64,000 nt of DNA from JANQHS01 sp965267505 (GTDB lineage: Bacteria > Bacteroidota > Bacteroidia > Cytophagales > CCMP332), in the NCBI GenBank assembly GCA_965267505.1, contig OZ254081.1, positions 1,550,001 through 1,614,000 on the forward strand. Reading direction: 5' to 3'. Shown piece after piece: positions 27,847 through 36,576 of the stretch (position 1 is its first letter; each line of letters starts with the position of its first letter). The position numbers were made by a program, and so were the translations under genes. The notes below the pieces were generated by a model that was given only the letters and a program-made list of their open reading frames with translations, was not told the origin of the DNA and did not search any database.

Positions 27847-28853
27847 TGAGTAGGAGCTTGGTGATATTGACTCTTATGCTTATGCCTGTCTTTGGTATGG
27901 CCCAGCTATTTCCAAATTTGGGTGGCCAAAGGGCCGGGATATCAGGATTGACATTCCTTAAGAACAATGTTAGCCCAAGGTCGGTCGGCATGGGCGGATT
28001 TCATGTTAGTATGGAGGGAGACGGATACTCCATTTATTCGAATCCGGCTGTTATGGTGGATGTCGAAGGGGTGAATTTCACGAGCTCCAACCTCTTTATT
28101 ATCCAAGGTATCAACCAGCCATTCTTTTCGGCTATTTTACCTACAGATGGGGGTTCTGCCTGGGGATTTTCAGCCACTGCTTTCAATCCTTCGGCCATGG
28201 ACAAGAGAGATGAATTTAAGCCAGATGGAACGGGTGAGAGATTTTATGCAACCTCTTTCGCCACAGGATTAAGTTTCGCTAAGAGCTTGTCAGACATGTT
28301 CAGCTTTGGTTTGAGTATTCGATATGTCAATGAAAGGATCGCGGAGTATTCGGCACATACTGCATCTGTGGATCTTGGTTTCCAATACAGGACTGATGTT
28401 AAGGGGCTTAAATTTGCAGTCCTACTTCAGAATTTTGGACCTAACAGCTCTTTGAATGGAGATTTTCTGCAGGTGAATTTTAACAGAAGCAACCTTACGC
28501 TTGAAAGCAATGCTCCGGCAACGGTTTTCAAGATCGGGGTTTCTTTTCTTCCGATCCAGAAAGACAATCAGGAATTATTATTTGGAATTCAATTGAACCA
28601 TCCCAATGATAATGCTGAGAACATCAGGGTTGGCTTGGAATACAACTACAGGAAGCTGATCTATCTAAGGGGGGGGTATCGGATCAATATCGAGGGCCAA
28701 ACATTACCAACATTTGGCCTGGGACTAAAGACAAGGATCGGCCGCCATCCTTTAATGGTAGATTACGGACTTCAGCCTAATGATTTTTTGGGTATTCAGC
28801 ATTCAGCAGGCATCTCTTTTACATTGAATAAAGCAAATCGCGATGATGAATAG
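27846..28853 (+). CDS. PorV/PorQ-family outer-membrane protein
   Basis: The 335-residue barrel protein has a signal peptide (to FGMAQ) and the family-defining N-terminus: SGLTFLKNNVSPRSVGMGGFHVS followed by YSIYSNPAVMVD, as in PorV/PorQ/UPF0164 FadL-like barrels. PorV in Porphyromonas shuttles T9SS cargo from the translocon to the attachment complex. Because this copy lies in the same operon as T9SS-tailed proteins, it may be a cargo-dedicated paralogue; the inference rests on context only. A run of eight G (28669-28676) encodes Gly-Gly in strand YLRGGYRIN. It overlaps the following lipoprotein gene by 11 bases. Confidence 0.82.
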   Translation: MSRSLVILTLMLMPVFGMAQLFPNLGGQRAGISGLTFLKNNVSPRSVGMGGFHVSMEGDGYSIYSNPAVMVDVEGVNFTSSNLFIIQGINQPFFSAILPTDGGSAWGFSATAFNPSAMDKRDEFKPDGTGERFYATSFATGLSFAKSLSDMFSFGLSIRYVNERIAEYSAHTASVDLGFQYRTDVKGLKFAVLLQNFGPNSSLNGDFLQVNFNRSNLTLESNAPATVFKIGVSFLPIQKDNQELLFGIQLNHPNDNAENIRVGLEYNYRKLIYLRGGYRINIEGQTLPTFGLGLKTRIGRHPLMVDYGLQPNDFLGIQHSAGISFTLNKANRDDE

Positions 28854-30048
28854 ATCACCATTATATCTGCTTTTATTCTTGCTGATATCCTGTGAAGGAT
28901 TTTTTGGAACCAAAACCGATCCTTCCTTCCTTGGAACCCCAGAGTTTCAATTGCGCCCGGTTTCCTACGTGCCCATTGAACCTGGAATTCCAGGTCTTGT
29001 TCGTCCTACCGATGTAGTTGCCGGGCTTGATCAATTGATCTATGTGGTTGATAGCGGAACCAGCGAGATCATAGCTTATGATTATGCAATGGTTGAGGTG
29101 GGGAGAAGAATGATTCCGGGAGCAAAGAAATTGGCGCAAAATAGAGCTCTTGAGCTGGCAGTACTTGGGGTAGTAGATATCGAGGTTGGAGGAATTGAAT
29201 ATACCCTGGATGCAATTTATATCCTTAACCAGACTCCTGCCACCAGCGGCACCTATGGATTAGACCTTCCTGATTCAATTCAATTCATTGATACACTCAT
29301 CTATCCTCTGGATTTTGAGAAGACAGTTGGATTAAGCAAAGGAAAGGATCTCTTGGAGCAGGTTCGCTTGAATGATGTAGCGTTCATGGCCAATGGCGAG
29401 TTTTACGTTACCCGGACCGGCCCGGTAAATGATCTTGCCCAACAAATCATTCCTGATGATGCAGTATTGATCTTTAATTCGGATTTTACCTTCCGTTCGG
29501 GCATCAATATTTCTACTGTAGAGTTTGGAATCCAAAGGGATTACTTCAAGGTTCCTTTTGCGTTGATCACCAATGTTCAACCTCCTCAAATCCCGGAACT
29601 TCCACAATCTTATAGCTTTTTCTTTTCCTCTTTGGATGACGAAACCGCTTTGAAGGTACAGGCCGTAAGATTTGTTTCTACAGGTGATGAGGTGGCTTAT
29701 TCCATTGTAAACTTCCCGGTTGGAGATACCACTCAAGCCGATGGCTTTTTATATGAGCCTTTCCGCTTTAGCGCCCCCCGAGGCTTAACAATTGCAGGGG
29801 ATGGAACCAATTATGTATGGGTAAGTGATGTTCAATCGGATTCGGTTTATCTTTTCAGTTTCACAGGGCTCGAAGGTATTGAACCACCTCCCGGAGCCAG
29901 TAGCGACAAAAACATCAATGTTTCCTTTGGGGGTCCTGGTCTTTTTGGAAGACCTGAGAGCGTGGCCTACGTGGATAATATTCTATATGTTGCCGATTCA
30001 GAGCGAGGGAGGATCGTCAGGTTTAAACTGACAACCGATTTCGATTAA
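28843..30048 (+). CDS. Beta-propeller (NHL-like) lipoprotein
   Basis: This 401-residue product has a very short signal with lipobox LLISC (Cys17), so it is likely membrane-anchored. Repeating propeller blades are visible: LIYVVDSGTSEIIAYD, FYVTRTGPVN, YVWVSDVQSDSVYLFS and LYVADSERGRIVRF, the NHL pattern. It has no catalytic motif. It overlaps the PorV-like gene by 11 bases and ends the eight-gene operon. A surface or periplasmic interaction platform is the usual role of such propellers. Confidence 0.7.
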   Translation: MMNRSPLYLLLFLLISCEGFFGTKTDPSFLGTPEFQLRPVSYVPIEPGIPGLVRPTDVVAGLDQLIYVVDSGTSEIIAYDYAMVEVGRRMIPGAKKLAQNRALELAVLGVVDIEVGGIEYTLDAIYILNQTPATSGTYGLDLPDSIQFIDTLIYPLDFEKTVGLSKGKDLLEQVRLNDVAFMANGEFYVTRTGPVNDLAQQIIPDDAVLIFNSDFTFRSGINISTVEFGIQRDYFKVPFALITNVQPPQIPELPQSYSFFFSSLDDETALKVQAVRFVSTGDEVAYSIVNFPVGDTTQADGFLYEPFRFSAPRGLTIAGDGTNYVWVSDVQSDSVYLFSFTGLEGIEPPPGASSDKNINVSFGGPGLFGRPESVAYVDNILYVADSERGRIVRFKLTTDFD

Positions 30049-30064
30049 TCCGGTTATTTCAAGC

Positions 30065-30072
30065 TAATTTTG
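30065..30072 (+). promoter_or_regulatory. -7 box (TAATTTTG) before the dehydrogenase
   Basis: TAATTTTG ends 4 bases before the ATG at 30077, so transcription from it would start at or just inside the start codon: a possible leaderless transcript. No -33 TTG at the right spacing is seen, so the gene might also be read from the upstream operon. Confidence 0.35.
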
Positions 30073-30076
30073 CCTC

Positions 30077-31522
30077 ATGATCAAGATCCAAAATTATATC
30101 GGAGGTAAACTGGTGGATCCAGTAGATGGGGATTTCATGGATAATATTGAACCTGCGACAGGGCAGGTTTGTGGCCAGATTCCCGATTCCAACAAAAATG
30201 ATGTAGATCAGGCGGTTGCTGCAGCTGAGACGGCTTTTGATTCCTGGTCAAAGACCTCTCTCAGGGAAAGATCTGATGTCCTCCTTAAGATATCAGAATT
30301 GATCAATAAGCACCTTGATAAGCTAGTGGAAGCTGAGAGTCGCGACAATGGTAAACCCTTGAAACTGGCGAGGGCGGTTGATATTCCAAGGGCCTCCGCG
30401 AATTTTCATTTTTATGGGACTGCTCTTCTTCATGATTCAACCCAGTCTCATTTTATGGAGCATCAGCCAGCATTGAATTATACTTTGAGGAGGCCTATTG
30501 GTGTAGCGGGTTGTATTTCTCCATGGAACCTGCCGCTGTATTTGTTTTCATGGAAGATAGCACCGGCTTTAGCCGCCGGAAATACTGTGGTTGCGAAGCC
30601 ATCAGAGGTTACCCCACTGAGTGCCTATTATCTTTCCGAAATCTGCATTGAGGCCGGACTCCCAGCGGGAGTTTTAAATATCGTTCATGGGTTGGGACCA
30701 AAAGTGGGTGAATCTATCATATCGCATCCTGAGATTCCGGTAATCTCCTTTACCGGCGGAACCAAGACTGGCGAATCAATAGCCAGAACAGCAGGCCCCA
30801 TGTTTAAAAAGATGTCTTTGGAGCTCGGAGGAAAGAATCCCAATCTAATATTTGAGGATTGCGATCTGGAACAGGCCGTAAAGACCTCGGTCCATTCAAG
30901 CTTTTCAAATCAGGGACAGATCTGCCTTTGCGGATCAAGAATATTTGTCCAGAGCTCTATATATGAAAAATTCAAGGAACAATTTCTGGAAAGGATCAAA
31001 GGTCTTAAGGTTGGAGACCCACAGGACGATTCTACCCGAATAGGTGCGTTGGTTTCAAAACCCCACATGGAGAAGGTACTTTCCTATATCGAATTGGCGA
31101 AGGAAGAAGGGGGAAAAGTAATTGCCGGGGGAAAGCAGGTAAAGCTTGAAGGAAGGTGCAAGGATGGCTATTTCATTGAGCCGACAGTTATTGAAGGCTT
31201 GGATGCCTATTGCAGGACCAACCAGGAAGAGATATTTGGACCTGTCGTTACGCTGATCCCATTTGATACTGAAGAAGAGGCTCTTACCCTTGCTAACTCA
31301 ACAGGATATGGATTAGCCTCAATGGTTTGGACCCAGAACCTTTCAAGGGCACACAGGATTGCTGAAAACATCCAGGCTGGGATAGTTTGGGTGAATTGCT
31401 GGTTGCTTAGGGATCTTAGAACACCCTTTGGGGGGGTCAAAAAATCGGGAATAGGTAGAGAAGGTGGGTTCGAAGCACTACACTTCTTTACCGAGGAAAA
31501 AAACGTCTGCATAAAGTACTGA
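30077..31522 (+). CDS. Aldehyde dehydrogenase, ALDH8A1-like (2-aminomuconate semialdehyde dehydrogenase)
   Basis: This 481-residue NAD-dependent dehydrogenase has all family motifs: SPWNLPLYLFSWKIAPALAA, SFTGGTKTGESI, the Glu in LELGGKNPN and the catalytic cysteine in SNQGQICLCGSR (Cys283 by codon count). The C-terminal WVNCWLLRDLRTPFGG and the CLCGSRIF run match the ALDH8A1/aminomuconate semialdehyde dehydrogenase branch (kynurenine pathway) rather than generic betaine enzymes. Other kynurenine genes are not in the window, so the substrate is a family inference. A terminator lies 8 bases after the stop. Confidence 0.88.
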   Translation: MIKIQNYIGGKLVDPVDGDFMDNIEPATGQVCGQIPDSNKNDVDQAVAAAETAFDSWSKTSLRERSDVLLKISELINKHLDKLVEAESRDNGKPLKLARAVDIPRASANFHFYGTALLHDSTQSHFMEHQPALNYTLRRPIGVAGCISPWNLPLYLFSWKIAPALAAGNTVVAKPSEVTPLSAYYLSEICIEAGLPAGVLNIVHGLGPKVGESIISHPEIPVISFTGGTKTGESIARTAGPMFKKMSLELGGKNPNLIFEDCDLEQAVKTSVHSSFSNQGQICLCGSRIFVQSSIYEKFKEQFLERIKGLKVGDPQDDSTRIGALVSKPHMEKVLSYIELAKEEGGKVIAGGKQVKLEGRCKDGYFIEPTVIEGLDAYCRTNQEEIFGPVVTLIPFDTEEEALTLANSTGYGLASMVWTQNLSRAHRIAENIQAGIVWVNCWLLRDLRTPFGGVKKSGIGREGGFEALHFFTEEKNVCIKY

Positions 31523-31529
31523 CAATAAA

Positions 31530-31554
31530 AAAACCCGTCGTGCAAACGGGTTTT
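31530..31554. terminator. Bidirectional intrinsic terminator
   Basis: Perfect 9-bp arms AAAACCCGT (31530-31538) and ACGGGTTTT (31546-31554) flank a 7-base loop, with A-runs on the left and T-rich sequence on the right. It sits between the convergent dehydrogenase and zinc-ribbon membrane protein and can serve both. Confidence 0.85.
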
Positions 31555-31576
31555 CTTTTTGGATCAAAATACTGAA

Positions 31577-32467
31577 CTACTCTCCGCCTTCCTTTTGGGT
31601 GCTATGTTCGTGATGATGACCCGATTTGGTCTGGTGCGTAGGATGCAATTCATGGGCCCTCTTTCCTTTGTGACCGCAATAAGTACAAGAATAATACTTA
31701 TAAACCTTTCCGGTTCTTCGGTGGGTAGGCTTGCTGATCAATTCTTCCTTGATCAATTTATAAGTTTGGTATTTACAATTTGGACATTTCAATGCGTGGG
31801 CGTAACCATCATATCTCTCAATCTTGGTTTCGCCACTGGCCTTATGAATCCATACATCGTAATCCACTGATAAAGCTTCCTCTTCAGCCTGCATACCTTC
31901 ATCGAGGTACTCATCTTCTTCCTCTTCCGAAAGAAGCTCCATTGCTTCACCATTACTGGCTATCCTTGGTTTGTATCTAAGTTTCTTGAGATCTTTCTCC
32001 ACCAGTGTTGGGTAATAAAATTGGAAAGTGAACTTCAAAGCAAAATGAAGCATTCCTACAAAAACCAAGGTTACAAGGACCTGAGCTATATAATAAATCC
32101 AAATGAACTTACCGCCTAATACTATGGTTGACATAAAGAACAAGAAGGCGATGTTCACGGTGAAAGCCGCGTATAAATAAAGCTTCTTTTGTTGACCGTT
32201 AATGTAGTCATACTTTGCCTTAGGGTCGCCCATGAACAACTTGGTAAACACAGTTCCAAAGAACAACACGATGCCAGCCCCTAACAAAACAATTGAAAGC
32301 CAATACCCATGATCCAGCCACCAATCAAGGCCTGAGACCCCTGAATATTGATGATAGTTGGCTGTAGAACCCTCAGCTAATGCATTTGTTATGGTAAAAA
32401 GGCTTAGTAGGAATACAGGAAATATGGCCCTAATTCCAGATAGGAGGTAATTCGGTTTGTTTTCCAT
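31577..32467 (-). CDS. Membrane protein with C-terminal zinc ribbon and His-rich tail
   Basis: This 296-residue protein has a likely signal peptide (to ALAEG), three further hydrophobic spans (about 50-75, 98-118, 122-150), then a strongly acidic linker (SEEEEDEYLDEG) and a four-cysteine zinc ribbon: CPNCKYQTYK then CTYCGHKG. The end is His-rich (HELHPTHQTKSGHHHEH), suggesting metal binding. If residue 1-31 is a true signal peptide, the ribbon orientation depends on the span count; it is probably cytoplasmic. The family is recognisable as a Bacteroidota membrane protein of unknown function. The neighbouring terminator ends its transcript. Confidence 0.6.
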   Translation of the reverse strand: MENKPNYLLSGIRAIFPVFLLSLFTITNALAEGSTANYHQYSGVSGLDWWLDHGYWLSIVLLGAGIVLFFGTVFTKLFMGDPKAKYDYINGQQKKLYLYAAFTVNIAFLFFMSTIVLGGKFIWIYYIAQVLVTLVFVGMLHFALKFTFQFYYPTLVEKDLKKLRYKPRIASNGEAMELLSEEEEDEYLDEGMQAEEEALSVDYDVWIHKASGETKIERYDGYAHALKCPNCKYQTYKLIKEELISKPTHRRTGKVYKYYSCTYCGHKGKRAHELHPTHQTKSGHHHEHSTQKEGGE

Positions 32468-32631
32468 AGTACTATTTGTTTGCAGGCTCGGTTTTTACCT
32501 GCTCTTATCCGAACTAAATTTAGAATTTCAATCGGAAAGAATGAAAAAATACTGAAAAATTGCACCGACCAGGTTAATTTTTTGGATCCAACATGAATTT
32601 TTTTAGATCTGAAGACGTTTTTTGGCCTGAT

Positions 32632-33153
32632 ATGAAAGCATATTCGATTTTTCTTTTTTGTGCGGTGATCAGTATAAGCTCTCTTGAGGCCTATGGCCAG
32701 GAGGTAACTTTGGCCGATAAGGCCTTTGATTCGCTTGTTGAATCTCTTTGTGAGGGATCGGTTACCTGGATTGATGAAGCTTCAGTACGAGAATTGAAAA
32801 CAAAAAACTGGAAGGTCCTTGATTGCCGTGAAAAAGAGGAATTTGAGGTAAGTCATCTTGAAGATGCGACTTGGGTTGGCTACAATAACTACGCTCCAAA
32901 AAGGAATAAAAGCATAGCAAGAAGCGACACCATCCTGGTGTACTGTTCCGTGGGTTACAGAAGCGAGAAAATTGGAGAAAGGCTGATGAAACAGGGCTAT
33001 GAAAATGTATTTAATCTAAAGGGAGGAATTTTTAGTTGGGTTAATGAGGGGAATGAAGTAGAAACCTCGAATCACAGGAAAACAGAAAAGGTTCACCCTT
33101 ATGATGAGGCTTGGGGCCTATGGTTAAAGGCGGGAACCAAAGCTTATGATTAA
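32632..33153 (+). CDS. Secreted rhodanese-domain protein
   Basis: This 173-residue protein begins at ATG 32632 with a signal peptide (MKAYSIFLFCAVISISSLEAYG); the ATG 39 bases upstream adds a non-signal extension and is less likely. A single rhodanese domain follows: WKVLDCREKEEFEVSHLEDA and the active-site loop VYCSVGYRSEKIGE, with the catalytic cysteine present. Periplasmic single-domain rhodaneses handle sulfane sulfur or redox signals. It overlaps the next gene by 8 bases, so it is co-translated with the TIGR04282 glycosyltransferase. Confidence 0.85.
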   Translation: MKAYSIFLFCAVISISSLEAYGQEVTLADKAFDSLVESLCEGSVTWIDEASVRELKTKNWKVLDCREKEEFEVSHLEDATWVGYNNYAPKRNKSIARSDTILVYCSVGYRSEKIGERLMKQGYENVFNLKGGIFSWVNEGNEVETSNHRKTEKVHPYDEAWGLWLKAGTKAYD

Positions 33154-33757
33154 GGACTTGGTCATTATTTTTTGCCGCACACCCATTAAGGGTCAAGTAA
33201 AGAGGCGATTGGGAAAAGAAATAGGAGAGGATGCAGCATTAAGAATTTATAAGAAAACCCTCCTAAGAACCATTGGTGAAGTAGAAAAATTTGGACGCCC
33301 ATTTAAGATCTATTATTCAGGAGGGGACGGTGGTTATTTCAAGGGCCTTACCGGTCCCATTTCAATATCTAAACAAAAAAATGCCGGTCTGGGCGAGGCA
33401 ATGTATGATGCCCTGGAGCGAGAAAAAGAAAATGGCTTTGATCGCTTAGTTCTGGTTGGATCGGATATTCCGGAATTTGAATCAAGTGACATTTCAGATG
33501 CTTTTAAGCTTTTGGACCAAAATGATCTTGTTTTTGGCCCAGCCATTGATGGGGGTTATTATTTGGTCGGCCTGAAAGAAAACAGGATGGATTTGTTTTC
33601 GGGTATTCTTTGGGGAGAGGATGGAGTTTTGGATTCCAGCCTCAGAAAAGCCCAAGAATTCGGTTTAAAAGCTGGGCTTTGTCGAGAAAGGATGGATCTG
33701 GATACAATTGAAGACCTTAGGTCTTTCCCAGATCTTCTGAATTTGGCTTCAGGGTAA
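33146..33757 (+). CDS. TIGR04282/DUF2064-family glycosyltransferase
   Basis: This 203-residue protein has the family N-terminus FCRTPIKGQVKRRLGKEIG, then QKNAGLGEAMYDAL, LVLVGSDIPEF and the closing LVFGPAIDGGYYLVGL and DLDTIEDL motifs. The family is a short GT-A-like nucleotidyl/glycosyltransferase often associated with arsenosugar biosynthesis, but no arsS-type radical SAM gene is next to it here. The rhodanese gene overlaps its start. Family membership is firm; the role in this organism is unknown. Confidence 0.85.
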   Translation: MIKDLVIIFCRTPIKGQVKRRLGKEIGEDAALRIYKKTLLRTIGEVEKFGRPFKIYYSGGDGGYFKGLTGPISISKQKNAGLGEAMYDALEREKENGFDRLVLVGSDIPEFESSDISDAFKLLDQNDLVFGPAIDGGYYLVGLKENRMDLFSGILWGEDGVLDSSLRKAQEFGLKAGLCRERMDLDTIEDLRSFPDLLNLASG

Positions 33758-33764
33758 GTTTGGC

Positions 33765-34916
33765 TTAGGCTAGAGAAAGTTCTGGTCTCGAAATGTTGAC
33801 AAGGATTTCAACCGCCCTGTCGACCTCTTCTTCGGAATTGAATTTGCAAAAAGAGAACCTAAGCGCAGCCTTATTCGGGTCAGCCTTGATTGCATCCAAT
33901 ACATGTGACCCCTTGTTAGAACCACTCGTGCAGGCACTTCCAGCAGAACAGGAAATTCCCTGAAGGTCTAGGTTGAATAGGAGCATATCATTGTCCTCTG
34001 ATTCAGGAAGGGCCACATTTAAAACCGTATATAGGCTTTCTCTGGAATTTTTTGGATTGCCATTGAACTTCAATCCTGGAATTCCTAGCTCTAGCTTTTC
34101 GATCATTCTGGTTTTTAAAGCCTGGATATGCTTTTGATGTTCGCCCATGGATTCATATGCCATCTCCATTGCTTTTGAAAGACCTACGATGCCGGCAACA
34201 TTCTCGGTTCCTCCCCTCATGTTCCTTTCTTGCGCCCCTCCATGAATAAATGGATGGATCTTAGAATTCTGATTCACATATAGGAAACCGACCCCTTTCG
34301 GTCCGTGAAATTTATGCGCTGAACCGACAATGAAATCAACATCCAGTGCCTTAACATCATGAGGATAATGACACATGGTCTGCACGGTGTCCGAATGGAA
34401 TATGGCTTTATGGTCCTTGCAGATCAATCCCACTTTAAATAGATCTATCTTGGATCCTATCTCATTATTTGCATGCATCAATGAGACCAGTGAGTTTGGA
34501 TTATTTTTTAATAGGAACTCCAAATGGTCCAGGTCAGGATAGCCCTCTTGATCTACATTTACCAGGCTCAGTTTTATGTTTCCTAATCTCTCTTCGTTTT
34601 CAAGGGTATGGAGTACCGCGTGATGTTCAGCAGGGCTGGTAATTGCATGCTTGATTCCATAAGTACTGATGGAACAGCAAATCGCAGTGTTATCTGCCTC
34701 TGTTCCTCCTGAAGTAAAAAAGATCTCTGAAGGACTGGCATTCAATAATTCCGCTACTTTCTTTCGGGCTTTCTCTAATTCTGATTTTACCTTTCTTCCA
34801 TGACCATGCGTGGAGGAGGGATTTCCAAACAATTCAAGGTAAAAAGGAAGCATTGCTTCTTTCACCTGTGGATCAACCTGGGTGGTGGCTGCGTTGTCAA
34901 AATAGATTCTTTCCAT
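33765..34916 (-). CDS. Cysteine desulfurase (NifS/IscS-like)
   Basis: This 383-residue PLP enzyme releases sulfur from cysteine for Fe-S clusters or thiolation. It shows DNAATTQVDPQV at the N-terminus, SGGTEADNTAI, the PLP lysine in VGSAHKFHGPKGVG and the catalytic cysteine loop SAGSACTSGSNKGSHVL. The short spacing between the loop and its end fits the class I (NifS/IscS) group rather than SufS. No iscU or sufBCD gene is in the window. It lies 11 bases downstream of glmM on the same strand. Confidence 0.92.
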   Translation of the reverse strand: MERIYFDNAATTQVDPQVKEAMLPFYLELFGNPSSTHGHGRKVKSELEKARKKVAELLNASPSEIFFTSGGTEADNTAICCSISTYGIKHAITSPAEHHAVLHTLENEERLGNIKLSLVNVDQEGYPDLDHLEFLLKNNPNSLVSLMHANNEIGSKIDLFKVGLICKDHKAIFHSDTVQTMCHYPHDVKALDVDFIVGSAHKFHGPKGVGFLYVNQNSKIHPFIHGGAQERNMRGGTENVAGIVGLSKAMEMAYESMGEHQKHIQALKTRMIEKLELGIPGLKFNGNPKNSRESLYTVLNVALPESEDNDMLLFNLDLQGISCSAGSACTSGSNKGSHVLDAIKADPNKAALRFSFCKFNSEEEVDRAVEILVNISRPELSLA

Positions 34917-34927
34917 CTTACCAAATT

Positions 34928-36301
34928 TCAGTTCTCAAATGCCGATTTGAACTTGCTCGCAAGCTCTTTTGCCTTGTTTTCATCGCCGGCCTCAGCATAG
35001 ATCCGAACGATAGGCTCGGTATTGGACCTTCGAAGATGGACCCAACTATCTTCAAAATCAAATTTTATCCCATCTGTTTCATCAATTTGGGCTGAAGGAA
35101 AGGCCACTTTTACTTTGTCTAAGAGCGATTCAACATCGGTATTCTCTCCTAATTCAACCCGGTCCTTGACCATTTCATATGCGGAGTACTCGAGTTTTGC
35201 TTCACTCAACGTCTTTCCTGTATTTGCTAGGTAAGAAAGGATCAAGGCCACCCCTACAAGGGCATCCCTACCATAATGAAGTTCCGGAAGGATCACACCG
35301 CCATTTCCTTCACCACCAATCACTGCACCCATGTCTTTCATTTTCTTGACCACGTGTACCTCTCCTACCGCCGAAGCTCCATAATCCACTCCATGCTTTT
35401 CAGCCAGATCTCGAAGAGCTCTTGAAGAGCTTAAATTTGATACAACCGCTCCCTTTTTATTCTGAAGCATATGATCTGCTGCCAAGACAAGAGTGTATTC
35501 TTCACCAAAAGCTTCTCCCTTTTCATCCATTAAAGCAAGTCTATCTACATCGGGATCCACAGAAATGCCCAGGTCGCATGAGTTTTCCGTTACGGCATTG
35601 CTGAGATCTTTAAGATTCTGGGTTAAAGGCTCCGGGTTATGAGCAAAATGACCAGTAGGGTCACAATGAACCTGGTGGATAACCGTGACACCCAATTCCA
35701 TCAATAATTTTGGAATAGCGATTCCCCCAGAAGAGTTGATACCATCGACGGCCACTTTGAATTCTCTTGTCTTAATGGCTTCTGGGTCAACCATCGGCAG
35801 GGCTTTTATTGCTTCTATATGATAATCCAGAAAACCATCCTTGAATTCAAATGACCCGAGGTTTTGAACCTCTTCGTATGTGAAATCCTCCTTTTCTGCC
35901 ATTTCAAGGATTCCCTGTCCATCCTCTTTGGAAATGAATTCGCCTTTTTCGTTTAAAAATTTCAGGGCGTTCCAATTGCCTGGATTATGTGATGCAGTTA
36001 TGATTATTCCTCCTGCGGCATTTTCTTTTGGGACCGCCATTTCTACCGTGGGAGTAGTAGTAAGGCCAAGGTCCACTACATCAAGCCCCAGTGAGATCAG
36101 GGTAGATCCGATGAGGCTGGAAACCATGTCTCCTGAAAGTCGAGCATCCCTGCCAATCAAAATAGTTCTTTTATCACCTTTGGATTTTATGAAGGTTCCA
36201 TAGGCAGTTCCAAGTTTCACAATGTCAAGGGGAGAAAGGCTTGATCCAGGCTTGCCGCCTATGGTGCCTCTCATTCCGGAAACGGAAGTTATAAGAGTCA
36301 A
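34928..36301 (-). CDS. glmM: Phosphoglucosamine mutase
   Basis: This 457-residue alpha-D-phosphohexomutase converts glucosamine-6-phosphate to glucosamine-1-phosphate for UDP-GlcNAc and peptidoglycan. The catalytic phosphoserine is Ser104 in ITASHNPGNWNA, the Mg2+ loop is DPDVDRLAL, the sugar loop GEGNGGV and the phosphate site RRSNTEPIVRIY. It carries the Bacteroidota-style N-terminus SVSGMRGTIGGKPG. Some relatives act as phosphomannomutases, so the exact sugar is a family call. It precedes the cysteine desulfurase in a probable minus-strand operon. Confidence 0.9.
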   Translation of the reverse strand: MTLITSVSGMRGTIGGKPGSSLSPLDIVKLGTAYGTFIKSKGDKRTILIGRDARLSGDMVSSLIGSTLISLGLDVVDLGLTTTPTVEMAVPKENAAGGIIITASHNPGNWNALKFLNEKGEFISKEDGQGILEMAEKEDFTYEEVQNLGSFEFKDGFLDYHIEAIKALPMVDPEAIKTREFKVAVDGINSSGGIAIPKLLMELGVTVIHQVHCDPTGHFAHNPEPLTQNLKDLSNAVTENSCDLGISVDPDVDRLALMDEKGEAFGEEYTLVLAADHMLQNKKGAVVSNLSSSRALRDLAEKHGVDYGASAVGEVHVVKKMKDMGAVIGGEGNGGVILPELHYGRDALVGVALILSYLANTGKTLSEAKLEYSAYEMVKDRVELGENTDVESLLDKVKVAFPSAQIDETDGIKFDFEDSWVHLRRSNTEPIVRIYAEAGDENKAKELASKFKSAFEN

Positions 36302-36337
36302 ATTCTACTAATTTTTCGATCGGGGATTAGGCTTTGC

Positions 36338-36562
36338 TCAAAATTTCGCGAGCACTTTTTCAACCTCGTTTTCCCGGTCTTGGTTTTCACAACTTCCAGC
36401 CGGCTTTCCGCAATAGCCGCAAGTGCTACCCTCTTTATTCAAATAGGGGTTTTGAGATGCACAGGTTCCCTTGAATTCTCCCTTTTTCAAAAGAAGAAGC
36501 CTTACGGACATTCCAACAAAAAATAATCCGATCAAAAGAATTGCTAGTAATACGGTTGCCAT
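36338..36562 (-). CDS. Small single-span membrane protein with Cys cluster
   Basis: This 74-residue protein has one hydrophobic segment (VLLAILLIGLFFVGMSVRLLLL, about residues 4-24) and a Cys-rich soluble tail, CASQNP then CGYCGKPAGSC, which could bind a metal or form a redox pair. The family is a short Bacteroidota membrane protein of unknown function that commonly lies by the mutase gene. A -7-like TAATTTTG (36577-36584, minus) sits 15 bases upstream. Confidence 0.65.
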   Translation of the reverse strand: MATVLLAILLIGLFFVGMSVRLLLLKKGEFKGTCASQNPYLNKEGSTCGYCGKPAGSCENQDRENEVEKVLAKF

Positions 36563-36576
36563 TTGGATATTTTGTA

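Noticed and set aside
25039..28853. SusC/SusD-type polysaccharide utilization locus
   Set aside because: The TonB receptor has no SusD-like lipoprotein after it and no glycoside hydrolases lie nearby.
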